From the NCBI RefSeq assembly GCF_047663525.1, contig NC_092612.1, positions 219,501-283,500 on the forward strand: DNA of 64,000 bases. The letters run 5' to 3'. The position numbers and the translations under genes were made by a program. Position 1 is the stretch's first letter; every line of letters starts with the position of its first letter. The stretch is from Anas platyrhynchos. Its lineage: Eukaryota > Chordata > Aves > Anseriformes > Anatidae. The notes under the pieces are model-generated. The model saw only the letters and a program-made list of their open reading frames with translations, did not search any database and was not told where the DNA came from. Positions 40,922-52,688 of the stretch are shown here, piece after piece.

Positions 40922-40927
40922 TTTATT
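40922..40927 (-). terminator. CDC42SE1: AATAAA poly(A) signal of CDC42SE1 (minus strand)
   Basis: Plus-strand TTTATT gives AATAAA on the minus strand, about 1.1 kb after the CDC42SE1 stop, consistent with a long 3' UTR. An ATTAAA on the minus strand near 41130 is an alternative. Confidence 0.4.
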
Positions 40928-42010
40928 TCAAAGGTGTGTTTTTCCCGGTGAGTTTTCTGTGGGGTTAAAAACTGAATCAAGCATCTGCGCTCGCTTGCAA
41001 GCACTGGGCACGCTGCTGGGCTGGGAGAGCCCGGCCCCGCACAGGAGCATCCCTGTGTCACCTGAAGCATGGTGAAGGGGAAACCCTCTGACAGCCAGCC
41101 GCAGCTCCCAGCACGTGCTCTTTAATATTTAATCCTGGCGCTATTTGAACTATATACACGTGCGCCTAGATTCAGGAGCCCGAGCCAGTCCCTCTTTCCA
41201 GGGGGAGCAGCTGGGTCAGGCCCCGTCCTGCCTCAGACAATGCCGGTCAAAGCCCGGTAGTGATGGCAGAGGCTGCCTAGGTGGTTTTCAAGCTTAAAAA
41301 ATATCCTAAAAAAGAAGGAAGGCAGAGGTTTGCTGGCGGTGGCGATGCCAGCGGAAGGCTGGAGGAAACACAGGCTCTGTGGCGGTGTCAGAGCTGAGCC
41401 GCTGCCTGTGAGACGCCGAAATGCTGGGGTCTTTAACGCCGTTCTGGATTTGCCCCTAAAGCAGACCTGGCCTCGCCGCCATTCCCCAGGAAAACTGAGG
41501 AACTGAGGCCAGTGCCAAGAGGGGCCCATGGGAGACACCGGTGCTGTTCAGGTTGTGGAAAAAAGGGAAAGCGGTAGGATTTGGCACATCTTGACTGCGC
41601 CTGGCAGCTCCCAGTGCGCTGCAGGTGGGTGGTGGCGTCCTTTGGGCTGCAATCCCAGCTGGGTGCGGGGTGGCCTCGCTCCCTCCCCGTGTCACCATCA
41701 CCGGCCCAGTGCCTCGGGGAAGGAGGGATTCGTGGGGGACAACCCAGAGCCACCAGGACAGGCACGAGGCTTGGTCTGCATAAGTTACTGCGGGAATAAA
41801 GCGCCCGAGGTTGGCTTTTCCTCCGGTGTGGGGATCAGGCAGTTCAAGTCTGGGCTTAAATAGCCAGGAATCTGCAAAGTTCAAGAGATGTTGGGTTACA
41901 AAACTGCACAAACGGTGGAGTGTTAATTAGCTGCAGTGCCTCGGATGGTGACAGCAGGTTGCTGTGGCCACCTGCAGGCCCGGCTCCCCAGATGGTCACG
42001 TACTCACATG

Positions 42011-42521
42011 CTACAACACCCGGGAGCTGGTCCACTGTCGCTCCCGTCCGCCCTTGGACCTCATCTCTTGGACAGCGCCTGTCTGCAGGGATGGGGCAGA
42101 GAAGTGTCACCGCCGCTGCGAGACCTGGCACCCACCCGGGACACACCATCACCTCCCAAGCAGAAGGCCCCTACAGACCACCCCGGAGAGCCGTCACCCC
42201 AGCCGTGAGACCCACCGCCCAGCCACGATCCCCCCAGGCCAGCAGCCCAACCCGGCATGCGGATGGCGTACCATGGGCAGGCCTTCGCCCGCAGCCATGT
42301 CTCCAGAGCCGATGTGTGTCAGGTGCACGAAGTTCATGGGCTCGCCGATCATGGAGCGATCAATCCGTCTCCTCCTCTTCTTCTGCGGGTGGATGAAGGC
42401 CATCAGTCCCCTGGCACCCCCGGCTCCGCAACACCAAGCTCCCCACCCCCGGCCCGCAGCTACTCACCGGCTGTGGCTTCTCTACAACGCAGCAGCCCAG
42501 CTTGTGCCAGAAGTCACTCAT
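42011..42521 (-). CDS. CDC42SE1: CDC42SE1 (SPEC1), CDC42 small effector (78 aa, three coding exons)
   Basis: A small membrane-anchored effector binding GTP-loaded CDC42 and modulating actin and JNK output. Exons: 42468-42521, 42272-42382, 42011-42082 (237 bases, in phase; human 79 aa). The N-terminus [18 protein letters not shown] keeps the two cysteines (C10, C11) palmitoylated in the family. A basic KKRRRRIDR stretch leads into the CRIB motif [20 protein letters not shown], with conserved I, P, F, H, H and G. The tail TGAVQE then [11 protein letters not shown] differs from human mainly in the last ten residues. The start was chosen by match to the family. The first noncoding exon is probably at 43870-44050, with donor GCGCAG|GTAACG. 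Confidence 0.93.
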
Positions 42522-42699
42522 GTTGGCGTCGCCTTCCAGCTTCCCTCCCGCAGGGGGCTGTGCCAGCGCAGAGACCCCTGAGCGCTCTCACTCCATGGGG
42601 ACGGGCGGGGGGGGCCCGCGGCACCTGCTCAGGGTGGCCAAGATGGCAGAGAGGTACCTGGGAGGCTGACAGAGGAGGGGAGAAGGATTTGTCCACAAG

Positions 42700-44050
42700 T
42701 CACAGCTCAGTGGGGGACACGAGATGGTGGTGTCAGGGACGGGGGGGCAGGATCGGTCCCTGGCTGACAGCTGGGACAGCCAGGTGATGTGGCAGAGCAG
42801 GGAAACTGAGGCACGGTGTGGAAAGGAGCTGCGAGTTTGGAGGGGGAAGAACCGCAGTCCTGCCCCCCCTCCCCCCAAACCAACTCTGCAACCCTCAGAG
42901 CAGAGACCCACAGGCATCACGAAGGAACCTGGAGGAGCTGCCCCGTGGCCGGGCTGAGATCTGTCCCCTGTGCCCCCCCCCGGCGCAGGATGCACGTGGG
43001 GATGCTGCGGGGGGGTACGGGGAACCGCTGAAAATCCCAGCCCCTGAGCGAGGCAGCTATAAATATCCGCAGCCCTTCCGAAAAGGGGCCGGAGGTTGAG
43101 CTCTTCCGCTTCAGCTCCAAGAGCAGACGGCGGAGGGGGGGGTGGGGGGGGGACACAGCACGGATAATACAGCAAAACGGCCCCGGGGAGAGGGGCAACA
43201 CTGGGGGGGGGGGGGGAAATGTGTGGGAGGGGGCCACGGCCCCGCTCCCCAGGAGCAGCTGGCGGCGGCCGAGCGGGGCCGAAGGCCGCAGGAGCGAAAG
43301 CGAAGCCTCCGGGCCCAGGGCGGGGGCAGCCCGCAGGGAGCCCCCGCAGCCCCCCCAGACCCGGGGGGGGTCGCCCCCAGCCCTGAGCCCAAGGCGGGGG
43401 TCCCTGGTGCCGGGGGAGAGGCCCCCAGTGAGGGGGGGGGGGCTCAGCCTCCCCGCGGGGTGCCCGGGGCCGCCCCCGCCGTGAGCTGGGCCGGGTCTCG
43501 GCCCGCACAGCGGGTGGGGGGCACCGGGGGGCACCGGGGGGCACCGGGGGGGGGGGGGGGAAGCCGCCCGGAGCCACCCGGAGCCGCCCCGGGGCGCTGG
43601 GCCGGAGCGGGGCCGGAGCGGGGCCGGAGCGGGGCCGGGCCGGGCCTCCCCCCCCCCCAGCTCCCCGGGGGTGCCCCCGTGCTGCGGCGGGGGGGTGGGG
43701 ACGACCCCGGGGGCCGCACCCCAGCTCCGGTACCGGATCCTCACCGCCCCCCCCCCGCTCCCGCCCCCGCCGCTTTTTTTTCGGGGGGGGCTTCCGCAGG
43801 GTCTCCCCCCCCCCTTCCATCCCCCCCCGTCCCCCCGCGGGGCCGTGGTCCCGGCAGCAGCCCCGTTACCTGCGCTCGGTGCCGCTGCGGGGTCCCGGGG
43901 CGGTGCCGGTTCCCGGAGCCCGGCTCGGAGAGGCCCCGGCGGCTGCAGGACGCGGCGCTCCCCCGCCGCCCGGCACGGCCCGGCCCAGCCCGGCGCACAG
44001 CTCCCACCCTGGACGGCGGCAGCATTGCAGGAGCCGGGGGCGGGGGGGGG
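42700..44050. promoter_or_regulatory. CDC42SE1: CDC42SE1 intron 1 / CpG island with long G/C tracts and noncoding exon 1
   Basis: Very CpG-rich, with many runs of 7-12 G on the plus strand, for example near 43203-43217 and 43549-43560. Tandem units GGGGCACCGG (about 43510-43550) and GGAGCGGGGCC (about 43613-43640) are present. A minus-strand donor at 43870/43869 marks the probable end of CDC42SE1 exon 1. Frames of up to 410 codons on the minus strand are composition artefacts without domain features. Confidence 0.55.
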
Positions 44051-45167
44051 GCGGGGGGAACCGGGAGGAGACCGGGAGGGCACCGGGAGGGGACCGGAGA
44101 GCTCCTGGGGGCCGCTTCTGGGGCTCAACGGTGCCTGGGGGGCTCTGGGGGTGCTGCTGGGATGGGGGGGGCCGGGACTGGGGGTGCCCCGTGAAGCCGC
44201 GGGGCCCCCGACCGGGGCTCAGCGCAGCCGGGGGGCACCGCCAGGGCCGGGGGTCCTGAGCCTCGGCGGCTCTGGGGGGCTCAGTGGGGAGCAGGGCTCG
44301 GGGTCCCGCTGCACCCCGGGGGGCCGTTTGCCAGCCCTGAGCCCCCCCTTTTTTTCCACGGATGCCCCTCGAGGGAGCAAAGCCCTGGAAGCCCCCCCGG
44401 GCTGGCCCATCGCGTCCCCACCGGGCTCCTCCGCCTGCACGGCGCCCGCTGCGGCAGCACCAAGGGCCACGACGGCCCCGCTGCCCCCGCAGCCCCCCGG
44501 GCCAAATCCTGCAGGGGCCGGGGTCCCGGCCGGGTGCCCCCAGCTGTGTTGGAAGCGGCTCCTCCAACCCGCCCCAGACAGGGGCCGGGGTTCGGAGGGA
44601 ACGGCCGCTCGCCTCCTTTCGCACCCATTTCCAGCCCGCAGGCCGGTTTGGGACAAAACCCTGACATTTTGCATCTCGTGCCACCGCCGGCAGCGCTGCA
44701 AAACCCTGGGTGGGACACGGGCACCCCCGGGCCCCCATCCCACGCTCACCTGCAAGCTGCCAGCCCGCAGCCCTCGCTCTGGGGGTGCCGGGCACCCCCT
44801 CGCCTCGTGCACAGAACCTCAGCCAGGGTGGGGGGGGGGCTGCAAACGGGGGCGCTGCCCCCCCCCAGGCCGTGAGCTGGTGGCCACAGGGCTGGGCCGT
44901 GGCAGGTGGGCCATGTCCCCGCCGCACGCCCAGCGTATCCCCAGCCGCCTCCTGCGCCTCCGCCACCGCCTCCGCGTCCGTCCGTCCGTCCATCCCAGCG
45001 CGGGTGGGGGCTGCTGACTCATCTGCCCACGGCCCCCCCACGGCGGGCGCTGCGAGGGGCTGCATTGCAGACCCGGGCGCGCCAGCAGACAAAAGCGACG
45101 CTGCTGCGGTGCGGTGCGGCTGTCAGCACAAAGAGCGGCCGGCCTCCAGCCCTCCTTCCCCGCGCAG
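44051..45167 (+). promoter_or_regulatory. MLLT11: CDC42SE1-MLLT11 divergent promoter region and probable MLLT11 noncoding exon 1
   Basis: CpG-rich spacer between two head-to-head genes. A plus-strand donor CGCGCAG|GTAGGG at 45167/45168 is a good candidate for the end of MLLT11 noncoding exon 1; the coding exon follows at 46098. A TGACTCA AP-1-type site lies at 45015-45021. The transcription start was not determined. Confidence 0.45.
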
Positions 45168-46104
45168 GTAGGGACAGCAGCAAAGGGCTGGGGGTGCTGG
45201 AAGGGCGCGGGTGGGGACCCCGGGATTTTTGGGGTGAGCAGCGGGGATGAGGCGAAGGGCAGCGCTGAGCACGCTGCGCCCACCCACCCGACTGTTCTGG
45301 GCGACACACGGTGCGGGGGGCTTATCTCGCATCCGTTGCCCTTTTCAGAGCAGATTTTGTGATTTTGATTGCTCTTCCGTCACCTCCCTTCGGGGCTTTA
45401 AGCCCGTTGTCCACGGTGCTGCTGTCACCGCAAAATAGCAGGGGGCAGGAGGCGCCCGGAGATGCTCCCATTGAGGAGGAGGCTATTTAAAACCGCTGCG
45501 GCTCGCCTTCCCCGGGGGTGACACAGGAGCCTTTCATAGCCTCCGAGTTCGATGGGGGAGCTTAAATTTAGCAGGCAGTCGCCCCTTGCTGCAGAGCTGG
45601 GCCGGGGGGGGGCTGGGTTCGAGGTACGCCTGAGTCATCCTGCAGGATTCAGGGCATAAAATGGGAGCACGGGTGGGAGCAGGAGGCTCCTTCAGGTCAG
45701 CCGGTGGGTTTGAACCCTTCGGGGGGGGGTTGGCTGTGCACCCCCAGGGTACGGCGATGCCTTTGGCTTTGTGCGCAGGGAAGGGGCGAGACCCTTTTGT
45801 CAGAAAGGGCTCCTCGTGGGTCCTGGCTCCTGTCCCTGCTGCGGGAATGGATGGGGGGTGGGCAGCCCCTCCTTGCTCCAAAAAGTCTCTGTTTTTTCCC
45901 TGTCCCCCCCCCACCTTGCCAAAGCACCCAAGGTGCAGGGGGGGGATTCCCTTGGGAATTCCTGTGCTTAGGACGGGCTGCCCTCCCCATCAGGTTGATT
46001 CTGGGGTGGGATTTGGCCAACACCACAGTGCCCAAGAGCGTTGGCAGCTTTGGGGCGGCCGCCCCAGGGCGTTCCTCCTCCTCTCCCCTCTTCGCAGCCT
46101 GACG

Positions 46105-46365
46105 ATGCTGGACACCATCAGCAACCAGTACGACTCCTTCATCTACTGGAGGATGCCGATCCCGCGGCTGGAGCTGGCGGAGCTGGAGGGGCTGGGGCTG
46201 GGCGAGGGGCCCCTCTACGCGCCCCGTGCCAAGCTCCCGGGGCCGCGGGAGGCGGCTGCCCAGGGCAGCTCTGCCGAGGAGGACAGCCTGCTGCCCTTCA
46301 ACAGCTTCAACTTCTGGAGAGCTCCCATCGCCAGCATCAGCTCCTTCGATTTCGACCTCATCTGA
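46105..46365 (+). CDS. MLLT11: MLLT11 (AF1q), 86 aa MLL-fusion partner protein
   Basis: A small, single-coding-exon protein enriched in neurons and progenitors; in mammals a cofactor of TCF7/LEF signalling and an MLL fusion partner in leukaemia. The frame opens MLDTISNQYDSFIYWRMPIP (human MRDPVSSQYSSFLFWRMPIP) and keeps ELAELEGLGLG and the conserved C-terminus FNSFNFWRAPIASISSF plus DFDLI. The middle (GPLYAPRAKLPGPREAAAQ) is poorly conserved and Ala/Pro-rich, as expected for a disordered protein. A 3' splice site TTCGCAG ends at 46097, so the open frame that continues upstream to 45661 is intronic. Human is 90 aa. A nuclear export-like leucine stretch (LELAELEGLGL) is present. Confidence 0.95.
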   Translation: MLDTISNQYDSFIYWRMPIPRLELAELEGLGLGEGPLYAPRAKLPGPREAAAQGSSAEEDSLLPFNSFNFWRAPIASISSFDFDLI

Positions 46366-48845
46366 CGTCCTCCCCTCGCCCCTCTCCCCCCTCCCCGCTA
46401 GGCATGCCAGGGTTTGGTTTTGTTGGTTCTGTCCGGTGTCGTTTCTTTGTCTCTGGGCGCTTTTCAGCGTTGCTGTCGAACCCCACAGCTCGCCCCGGCC
46501 CTGCTGGCGGGTGGCGGCATCCTCTCTGCCAAGCTCCGGCCTCGCCTCGTGCCTCCTCGCTCCACTTCTTCCTTTGGAAAGCATCGCAGCGGAGCAAGCC
46601 CGGGGCAAGCGGGAACCACTGCGTGGCTTCCAGCAGGAGCCTGGCCCTGACGCCGGGTCGGCTTTGGGGTCAGCTTTCGCATGCCTGCTCCGTGGGCCCA
46701 GGTTTATTTCTCAGTGCCATCTTGAAGCGGGGAAAAAAAAAAATCAGAAATCCTGAATCACGTTGGCTTTTACGCGTTTTTATTTTCCAAAATTGTTTTC
46801 TGGGAGAGCTAACATGAGGGCCCTGTCTTTTTGGATGTGCTTTTGGGGTTCGATGTGGTTCCACGGGGCATTTTGTGAAATTGTAGCGGATCCTGGTGAA
46901 GTAGTGATGTGGAACATCCCCAAATTGTCTTAAGAGTTCAGGGGCAGGTGGCCAGAGGCAGCCCGAGTGCTGAAAAGGCACCAAAAAGAGGCAAATATTG
47001 GCAAAATCATGCCCTCCATTATGGAGAGCAGGTCTCCTGTCACTTCCAGGAATTACCCATCCTGCTGGCAGAGGTGAAAAATGTAAATTCCCCTGTGCAA
47101 AGCTGTGTGATTTCTGTGCTCCAAGCTGTGAAAACCACAGGAGAGGTATTTAAAATAATATGGTTTAAAAACGTACACAGTCCTGTGGACGCTTAAAAAC
47201 CCAGGTAGACTGGAATCGAGTTCTTTCAGTAATTTGCCATTAAATTGTTTTAAGTCTTTCCTGTGAGCTGATAACTGAAACAATAACATGTAGCCTTGGA
47301 CAAAACTTTTTTTTTTTGGATGCTGGAAGTTGGAAAGAATGCTAAATGAGAGGCCTATTGCTGGGTCCCCTGCACCTGGCAGAACTGTTTACATCAATAT
47401 TGTATGGGTGCAAGAGGGCTTGTAGGAACAAGTTTTTCTGTTTCCCCGGAACATTTGACTATTTTGACACCATCTCCCCCCAAAAAATCAAACTTGAAGA
47501 AAAGCTTTGGAAATCACCTATAAAATGAATTTGTGAAAAAGTAAGTTTATTCTTTAGGCTGGCACAAAATATTTTTTCAACTTACAGCGATCATTATTGA
47601 TTTCGAGATTTGTGCACAGGCGCACAGATTCGTATATATATGAGTGCAATGAAAAAGGCCTTTGAAACTGAGAATGGGAACACCCCTCTCTAAGGAGTGT
47701 GCAGCAGAACATTCACCACTGGGGGGTTGCTCCACTCCAGTGCTAATTCTTTCTTCCAAACGAAAACATCGGCAAGATGTACCAGTTTCCCTCAAATACC
47801 TGCGCTTTGACCAAGCCCCGTTTTCTCCTGGCAAAAGGTCTCCTCAGCCCCGCTCCAGTGTGTGACCCGTGGGTGTTGGCATGAGCCAGGCTGCGAGCTG
47901 GCTAACAGCTTTTGGACACTCGGGTTTTGGACCAGGAGTTTAGGGGCATGCATCGGGGAGGAGGAAGACACGGGTGCTGGCCAGGACCATCTTACAGCCC
48001 AAGCAGCCAAAAGCCCGCTGTGATCGCTGCAGGGAGGGCACACCCTGGTGGAGAGGCAGGCTTGGCAGCTGTGTGCTCAGCACACCTTGAACAGGCGCCA
48101 AGACGAGAAAGAAACGCTCTAAAAACATAAAATAAACATCAAAATCACATGTCTCTCTCATACGATGATCCCAAGAGCAAAACAGCAGTGAGGAGAAACT
48201 CCCGGAATGTCTCCAGGACGTGGCACCGTGTCTTCAAAGCCCATAAGACTGCCTAGAAATGTGCGCTTATGTTCCCCACCGAGCTGTCCTGCTCAAGCCC
48301 ACGTACTCCATAAGCATGGGGCAGATAAACAAGTGCCTGTCTGTCCCTGATAACCCGTACTGGGTGCTGAGTTTGAGCGAAGACAGCCGTGGTGCACAGC
48401 ACAGCAGGGTCAAGTCTGGCAGCAACCAAAAGCAGGGAACAGTTCACCTCTAGCCCCGACAGCATCCACGCTGTACCAAACAAGTCTGGTCCAGCAAATG
48501 GCTCCCACGCGAGACTTGGCATTTGTGTCCAGCCTTCTGTAACACCCAATTTGTGTCTTATATCCATCTGAAAGAAACAGAATCAAATAAAAAGTACAAG
48601 GCAGGTAACACCTGATTTGCCTTCACAAGCCAATGTTTTCTGACCTCTACCTGCTGTACTCACCCACCACTTGCCCTTGATTACCCCCATGGAAGTATAT
48701 TTTGTTTTGTTTTTCAATATTTCAAAGTGCCCTGGTTTACCCCAAGGCCCCAGACTGTAAACAGTTGCTGTACCTGGCAATCTGTCACTGCTGCTTTACT
48801 ATGCTGCCTTTAACAACTGTTAATAAAGGCTGAATGTCCTCTTGT
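46366..48845 (+). other. MLLT11: MLLT11 3' UTR (about 2.5 kb) with AATAAA at 48822-48827
   Basis: AT-richer, non-coding sequence after the stop, ending at GTTAATAAAGGC (signal 48822-48827) followed by TGT-rich sequence. Earlier AATAAA motifs near 48132 and 48586 could give shorter forms. No other exon recognised on either strand. Confidence 0.55.
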
Positions 48846-49985
48846 GTGAGTGTTGCATCAGGGTTTGATCCTTTCCGATCCAGCAGTTCATGGCAGGAAC
48901 CAAGTGGGGCGTTTTCAGACACGGTGCTTTTGCTGTGCCTTTAAATGCCTGGCATTCCTTAGCCTCTCAGAACAAAAGATTTTAGCTTTTTCTACAGCTC
49001 TACATAAAATAATCTTTTTTTTTTTCCCTCTGTTTCACAGAAATGGGGAAACATGAAACAAAGCATCTTTGCAAATGCTGTGGATTGCTCGCCCCATCCT
49101 GGCTGTTATTTGGGGAGTTTAAGTTCAGAAAATATAAATTTGTAACCTAATGGATTACGTTACTCTTACCCTGGACTCCAGTCTCTCTCTCCTCACATTG
49201 GAGCAGCTCCACTGATTTGTTCCTATCAACGCCCTCTGCTCCTTAAGGCTTTTTCCTCCCGAAGCCTTTTTAATTCATTATATTTCCAGATCACCTCCAG
49301 TATTCAGACACTTACACTGTAAATCATTAGTTAGGGTAAAGCATAACATTTTGCTAAATCTGGACCTAGATGGGAACAGACACAAGTGCAAAGTAGGTGC
49401 AAAATGCTGCTTGGCGTGGATGTTTTGTGCTGAGCCTTGCACAAAACACTGGGCAGGGAGACCCGGGCCATGCAGCTGGGTAAACGCTGATAGGGACAGC
49501 TTTGAACTGGCTGATTACAGCGGTAAAAAATCATCCTGCCTCCTCTACAGACCAAAACCCCCTTTGGTTCCCAGCTGCCTGAGCCTGCAGCCCGGCAGGG
49601 CCGTCACAGCCATCCCAGGACAGGCTCCAGCCCTGCTGAGGGGCTCCCGGGCCTGGCACCAGCCGGCAGCCCGTCCCCAGGGGTAACTTTGTCATTTTAG
49701 GTGATCTCGGAGGTCTCTTTCAACCTAAAGGGTTCCGTAACGTCAATTAAGCGCAGGCTGTTGCAGACACACAGGCACAGGACCCAGCAGTGACCGGGAG
49801 GAGATCCAGTGCCTCACGCCCACCTCCAAAGAGGTGATCAAAACCCATCAGAGGCGGCTGATGGTGGTACATCGCTACACAGCATGGCACAGGGCGCCCT
49901 TCTACGGGTGGAAGCCATCTCGGAGGCAGAAAGGCGCTCAGAAAAGACACGCGCACACCACACGAAATATATTTATGTACACAGC
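48846..49985. other. Intergenic gap MLLT11-GABPB2
   Basis: No gene recognised. The only identifiable element is a CR1 3' fragment near 49690-49745. Confidence 0.5.
49690..49745 (+). repeat. CR1 LINE 3' end fragment, plus orientation
   Basis: GGTGATCTCGGAGGTCTC then TTTCAACCTAAAGGGTTCC is close to the avian CR1 3' terminus. The upstream part is too diverged to delimit. Confidence 0.6.
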
Positions 49986-50498
49986 GGCATCAGAGGCCGG
50001 GGACCCAGCCTCACGCCGAAGAGCCGCACTCGCGGCCCCCACCACTGCCTCAGGGCGGCGCCACAGCCTCCGGGCTCCGCCGCCGCCCTTTTATACTTGG
50101 CGCCCAAACGCCTCTGCCGGAACTACCTGCGGTGCGCGTATTCCTCCGCCTCCGGCAGCTGCAATACCTTAGCTAGAGAAAATAGTCCCGTTCCCGGCTG
50201 CCCCGCCGCTCGGCACTTCGCCACCCTCCCTCCGTCCCGGCCCGTGTGAGGAGGAGAAGGATGAGGAGGAGACGGAGGAACCTCTTAGCCCACCCCTCTT
50301 GCCCTCCCTCAGCGGACTCTTTGTGGTCGCCGGAACCTTATCCCTCCGCCGTTTCGCCTCCGCGTCGGCCATTTTGTGCGGCCGCGGCGGGAGGGGAGGG
50401 AAGAGCCGGGAGGGGAGGGGGCGGGCGAGCGAGGAGGGGGCGGTGCTGAGCGCGGGAACAGCCGAGAGAGCCCGGGGGGGGGGGGCCCGAGCCGGAGC
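49986..50498 (+). promoter_or_regulatory. GABPB2: GABPB2 CpG-island promoter and noncoding exon 1
   Basis: CpG-rich, with a YY1-like GGCCATTTTG at about 50378-50387 and an ETS-like CCGGAACC patch near 50329. A strong 5' splice site GGAGC|GTGAGT at 50498/50499 probably ends noncoding exon 1. The island continues to about 50.9 kb. Confidence 0.6.
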
Positions 50499-50910
50499 GT
50501 GAGTGGGGCTGGGGGGGGGGCTGGGGGCGCGCGTGCGTCGGCTGCGCGCGTGCCCGAGGGGAGGGGGCGCGGGGGGGGGGGGGGGCGGCGAGGCACGGGG
50601 GAGGTATCGGGGTGCCCGGGGGGGGGCTCGGAGGGGCCCCTGGCGGGGGTCCTGGCGGGGAGCAGCGCTCAGGGGGGGGGCTGGGGGTGGGCAGCGGGGT
50701 CCCCGCCGAAGCCCGGGGGGCTCGGAGCACTCGGGGGGGGGGGAAGGAGCCGTGAGGGGAGCGGGGCGGGAGCCTGACAGCGCTGTCCGGCTGGGGGGGA
50801 CGCGGAGGGCTTGAAAAATAAAAACCCGGGGCTGGGGGCTGGGGGCTGGGGGCTGCCGGGGGGGCGGGAGCGGGCGGAGAGGCCTCTGAGAACGAACGGG
50901 ACCGGGATCC

Positions 50911-51030
50911 CGAGTCACAGAGTCACAGAGTGAGGTTGGGAGAGACCTCGGCATCACCGAGCCCAGCCTCTGACACTCACAGCCCCCACTGATCCGAATC
51001 CCTGAGCTCTGCATCGAAACCTAGTCAGAG
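50911..51030 (-). repeat. CR1 LINE 3' end, minus orientation
   Basis: GAGTCACAGAGTCACAGAG followed by TGAGGTTGGGAGAGACCTC and ATCACCGAGCCCAGCC is the reverse complement of a CR1 3' terminus with its short tandem tail. It lies in GABPB2 intron 1. Confidence 0.75.
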
Positions 51031-52326
51031 CGGGGAAGCCGGCGGGCTCGGTTAACCACCCGCTGCCTCCTTTCCTTTCTTTCCTTTTTCCTTTTTCCTC
51101 TCCTTTCCTCACACGGAGTGCTGAGCCCTGGCCCCGTAACCGTGCAGGGAACCCAGCAGGCGCGGGGCAACTACCGATGCCTGGCGAAGTTGTGTTCGAC
51201 GTGGGCAACGAGAAGGAGCCCCGTAAAATAGTGTCTGGCCCACGAGAAGTCAGAGAAAAACAAACCGGGAAGTTCCTAAAGGGCAGGGGGCTGTGGTGCT
51301 CAAACACAGGCGTCCTAAATGCTGCCAAGGTCCGGAGCACCCGGCACAAGTGAGGGCTGAGTCCCGAGCTCATCCCCCCGGGGACCTCCTGGGCGCTGGC
51401 GCTGGGCAGTGGTCGGGGACAGGTCCAGAGGAATCCTAACCCTTCCCTGTCGCACCTGTAGGAACAGCTAGATTTTTTTATGATTATTATATTTTTTCTC
51501 ACGCTCACAGTTCTGGAAGTGTTCTTGTGCACTCAGCATCACTTGGTTCCTGACTTCCAAGACTCGAGTGCTGCACTTCTCTCTTAGAAAGAGCTGCGAG
51601 TTTGGAATAATATTACAAAGTGTGATGTGTTTTTGGAGGGAGAAGTTAATAAATAGCGTTGCCAGAGGAGGTTTAGGGCTCGCTGTTCAGCTTTCCGTTC
51701 AGGGGCTTGTTTTGCTGATGGCTGTCTGCACGCAGTCCATCACTGAGGAAAGAGTGGGACACTTCTCTTGAATTCTTCATTCAAGAAAGACCCTCTTGTA
51801 GAGCCTTCCAACGATTTCAGAGAACTGCAGTTGAAGGAAATTAAAAAAATCATTTACGGGCTTCAGTGCTGTTGGAGTCACTGTTGTGCTGTGTGGCCCA
51901 GCACACAGTTGCACAGACTGGCGTTTGTAGTCGCTAAATGAACGTTGTAAAGAGTTAGTGGATTGACTTTAAAGTCAGTCTTTCATAGGACTGGCTACCA
52001 GCGTAACCCTATTGTGGAGAAAAATGCTGTAGTTCACTGCCATAACCATGGTATGCTGAATGTAGTTGGGAATAAATAGAGACGCTGTTGTCTGGTAGGC
52101 TGGCTGCAGGACTGGGAGCTTTTGAGTTCTGCTCCTTTTATGACCTTGACCAAGTCACTGGAGTCACCGAGGTTTGTTTTATTCTCTCCTGGCAGAGAGC
52201 AGGGGTGGTTCCCCCACGCTTAGCCCTAAGTGCTGGGGTCAGAGAGAGTCTTGGAGATTAAAGCACTTGGAAAATCAAAGTGATGTTGTGCAATAAGCAG
52301 GAACTGCTTTGCTGTTGCTTTTATAG

Positions 52327-52389
52327 GTTCTGCTCGTGAAACGGGATCCACATGGGCAAGTCTTTGTGTCTGCACAAGGTGCTGTTGAG
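52327..52389 (+). other. GABPB2: Possible second GABPB2 leader exon with in-frame upstream ATG
   Basis: Sixty-three bases bounded by a good acceptor (TGCTTTTATAG) and a good donor (GAG|GTAAGG). It contains ATGGGCAAG at 52352. Joined to the next exon at 52664 the frame stays open into the main start codon, adding 21 residues ([20 protein letters not shown] then K). Its use is unproven; without it exon 1 would join 52664 directly. Confidence 0.4.
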
Positions 52390-52688
52390 GTAAGGGGGAT
52401 TTTGCAGGAGCTCTGGGGCCTTGTAAGGTCTGGTCTGCCAGCAGTCTGAGACTGTGTTGCCTTCCCTTGATGTTTGAGGTGTGGAACTGAAAAACGGATA
52501 GATACTTTTGCCTGTTTTGTATGGGGTTGGGCCTAGTTCTGTGTGTCTGCTAGCTGGCCAGCCAGGCCTTAGTTGTACTGGGTTTTGATGTCTGTGCCTC
52601 ACTGTCTTCTGTTTCTTCATTTGTTTTCCATTTCTTGCTCCCACCTTTTAAAGCAGCTTTCAGCAAATACTTGTTCCCATGTATAAAG

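Noticed and set aside
42588-43820. A 410-codon open frame on the minus strand across CDC42SE1 intron 1
   Set aside because: Composed almost wholly of Pro, Gly, Ala and Arg from G/C runs; no domain, no conserved start, and overlaps other equally long frames on both strands. A GC artefact.
45661-46104. Open frame continuing upstream of the MLLT11 start
   Set aside because: A 3' splice site ends at 46097 and MLLT11 proteins start at the chosen ATG; the upstream part is Gly-rich and intronic.
50120-50175. A minus-strand peptide KVLQLPEAEEYAHRR with nearby splice-like signals and a TATAAAAG
   Set aside because: Too short, no family recognised, and no further exons; probably chance within the GABPB2 promoter region.
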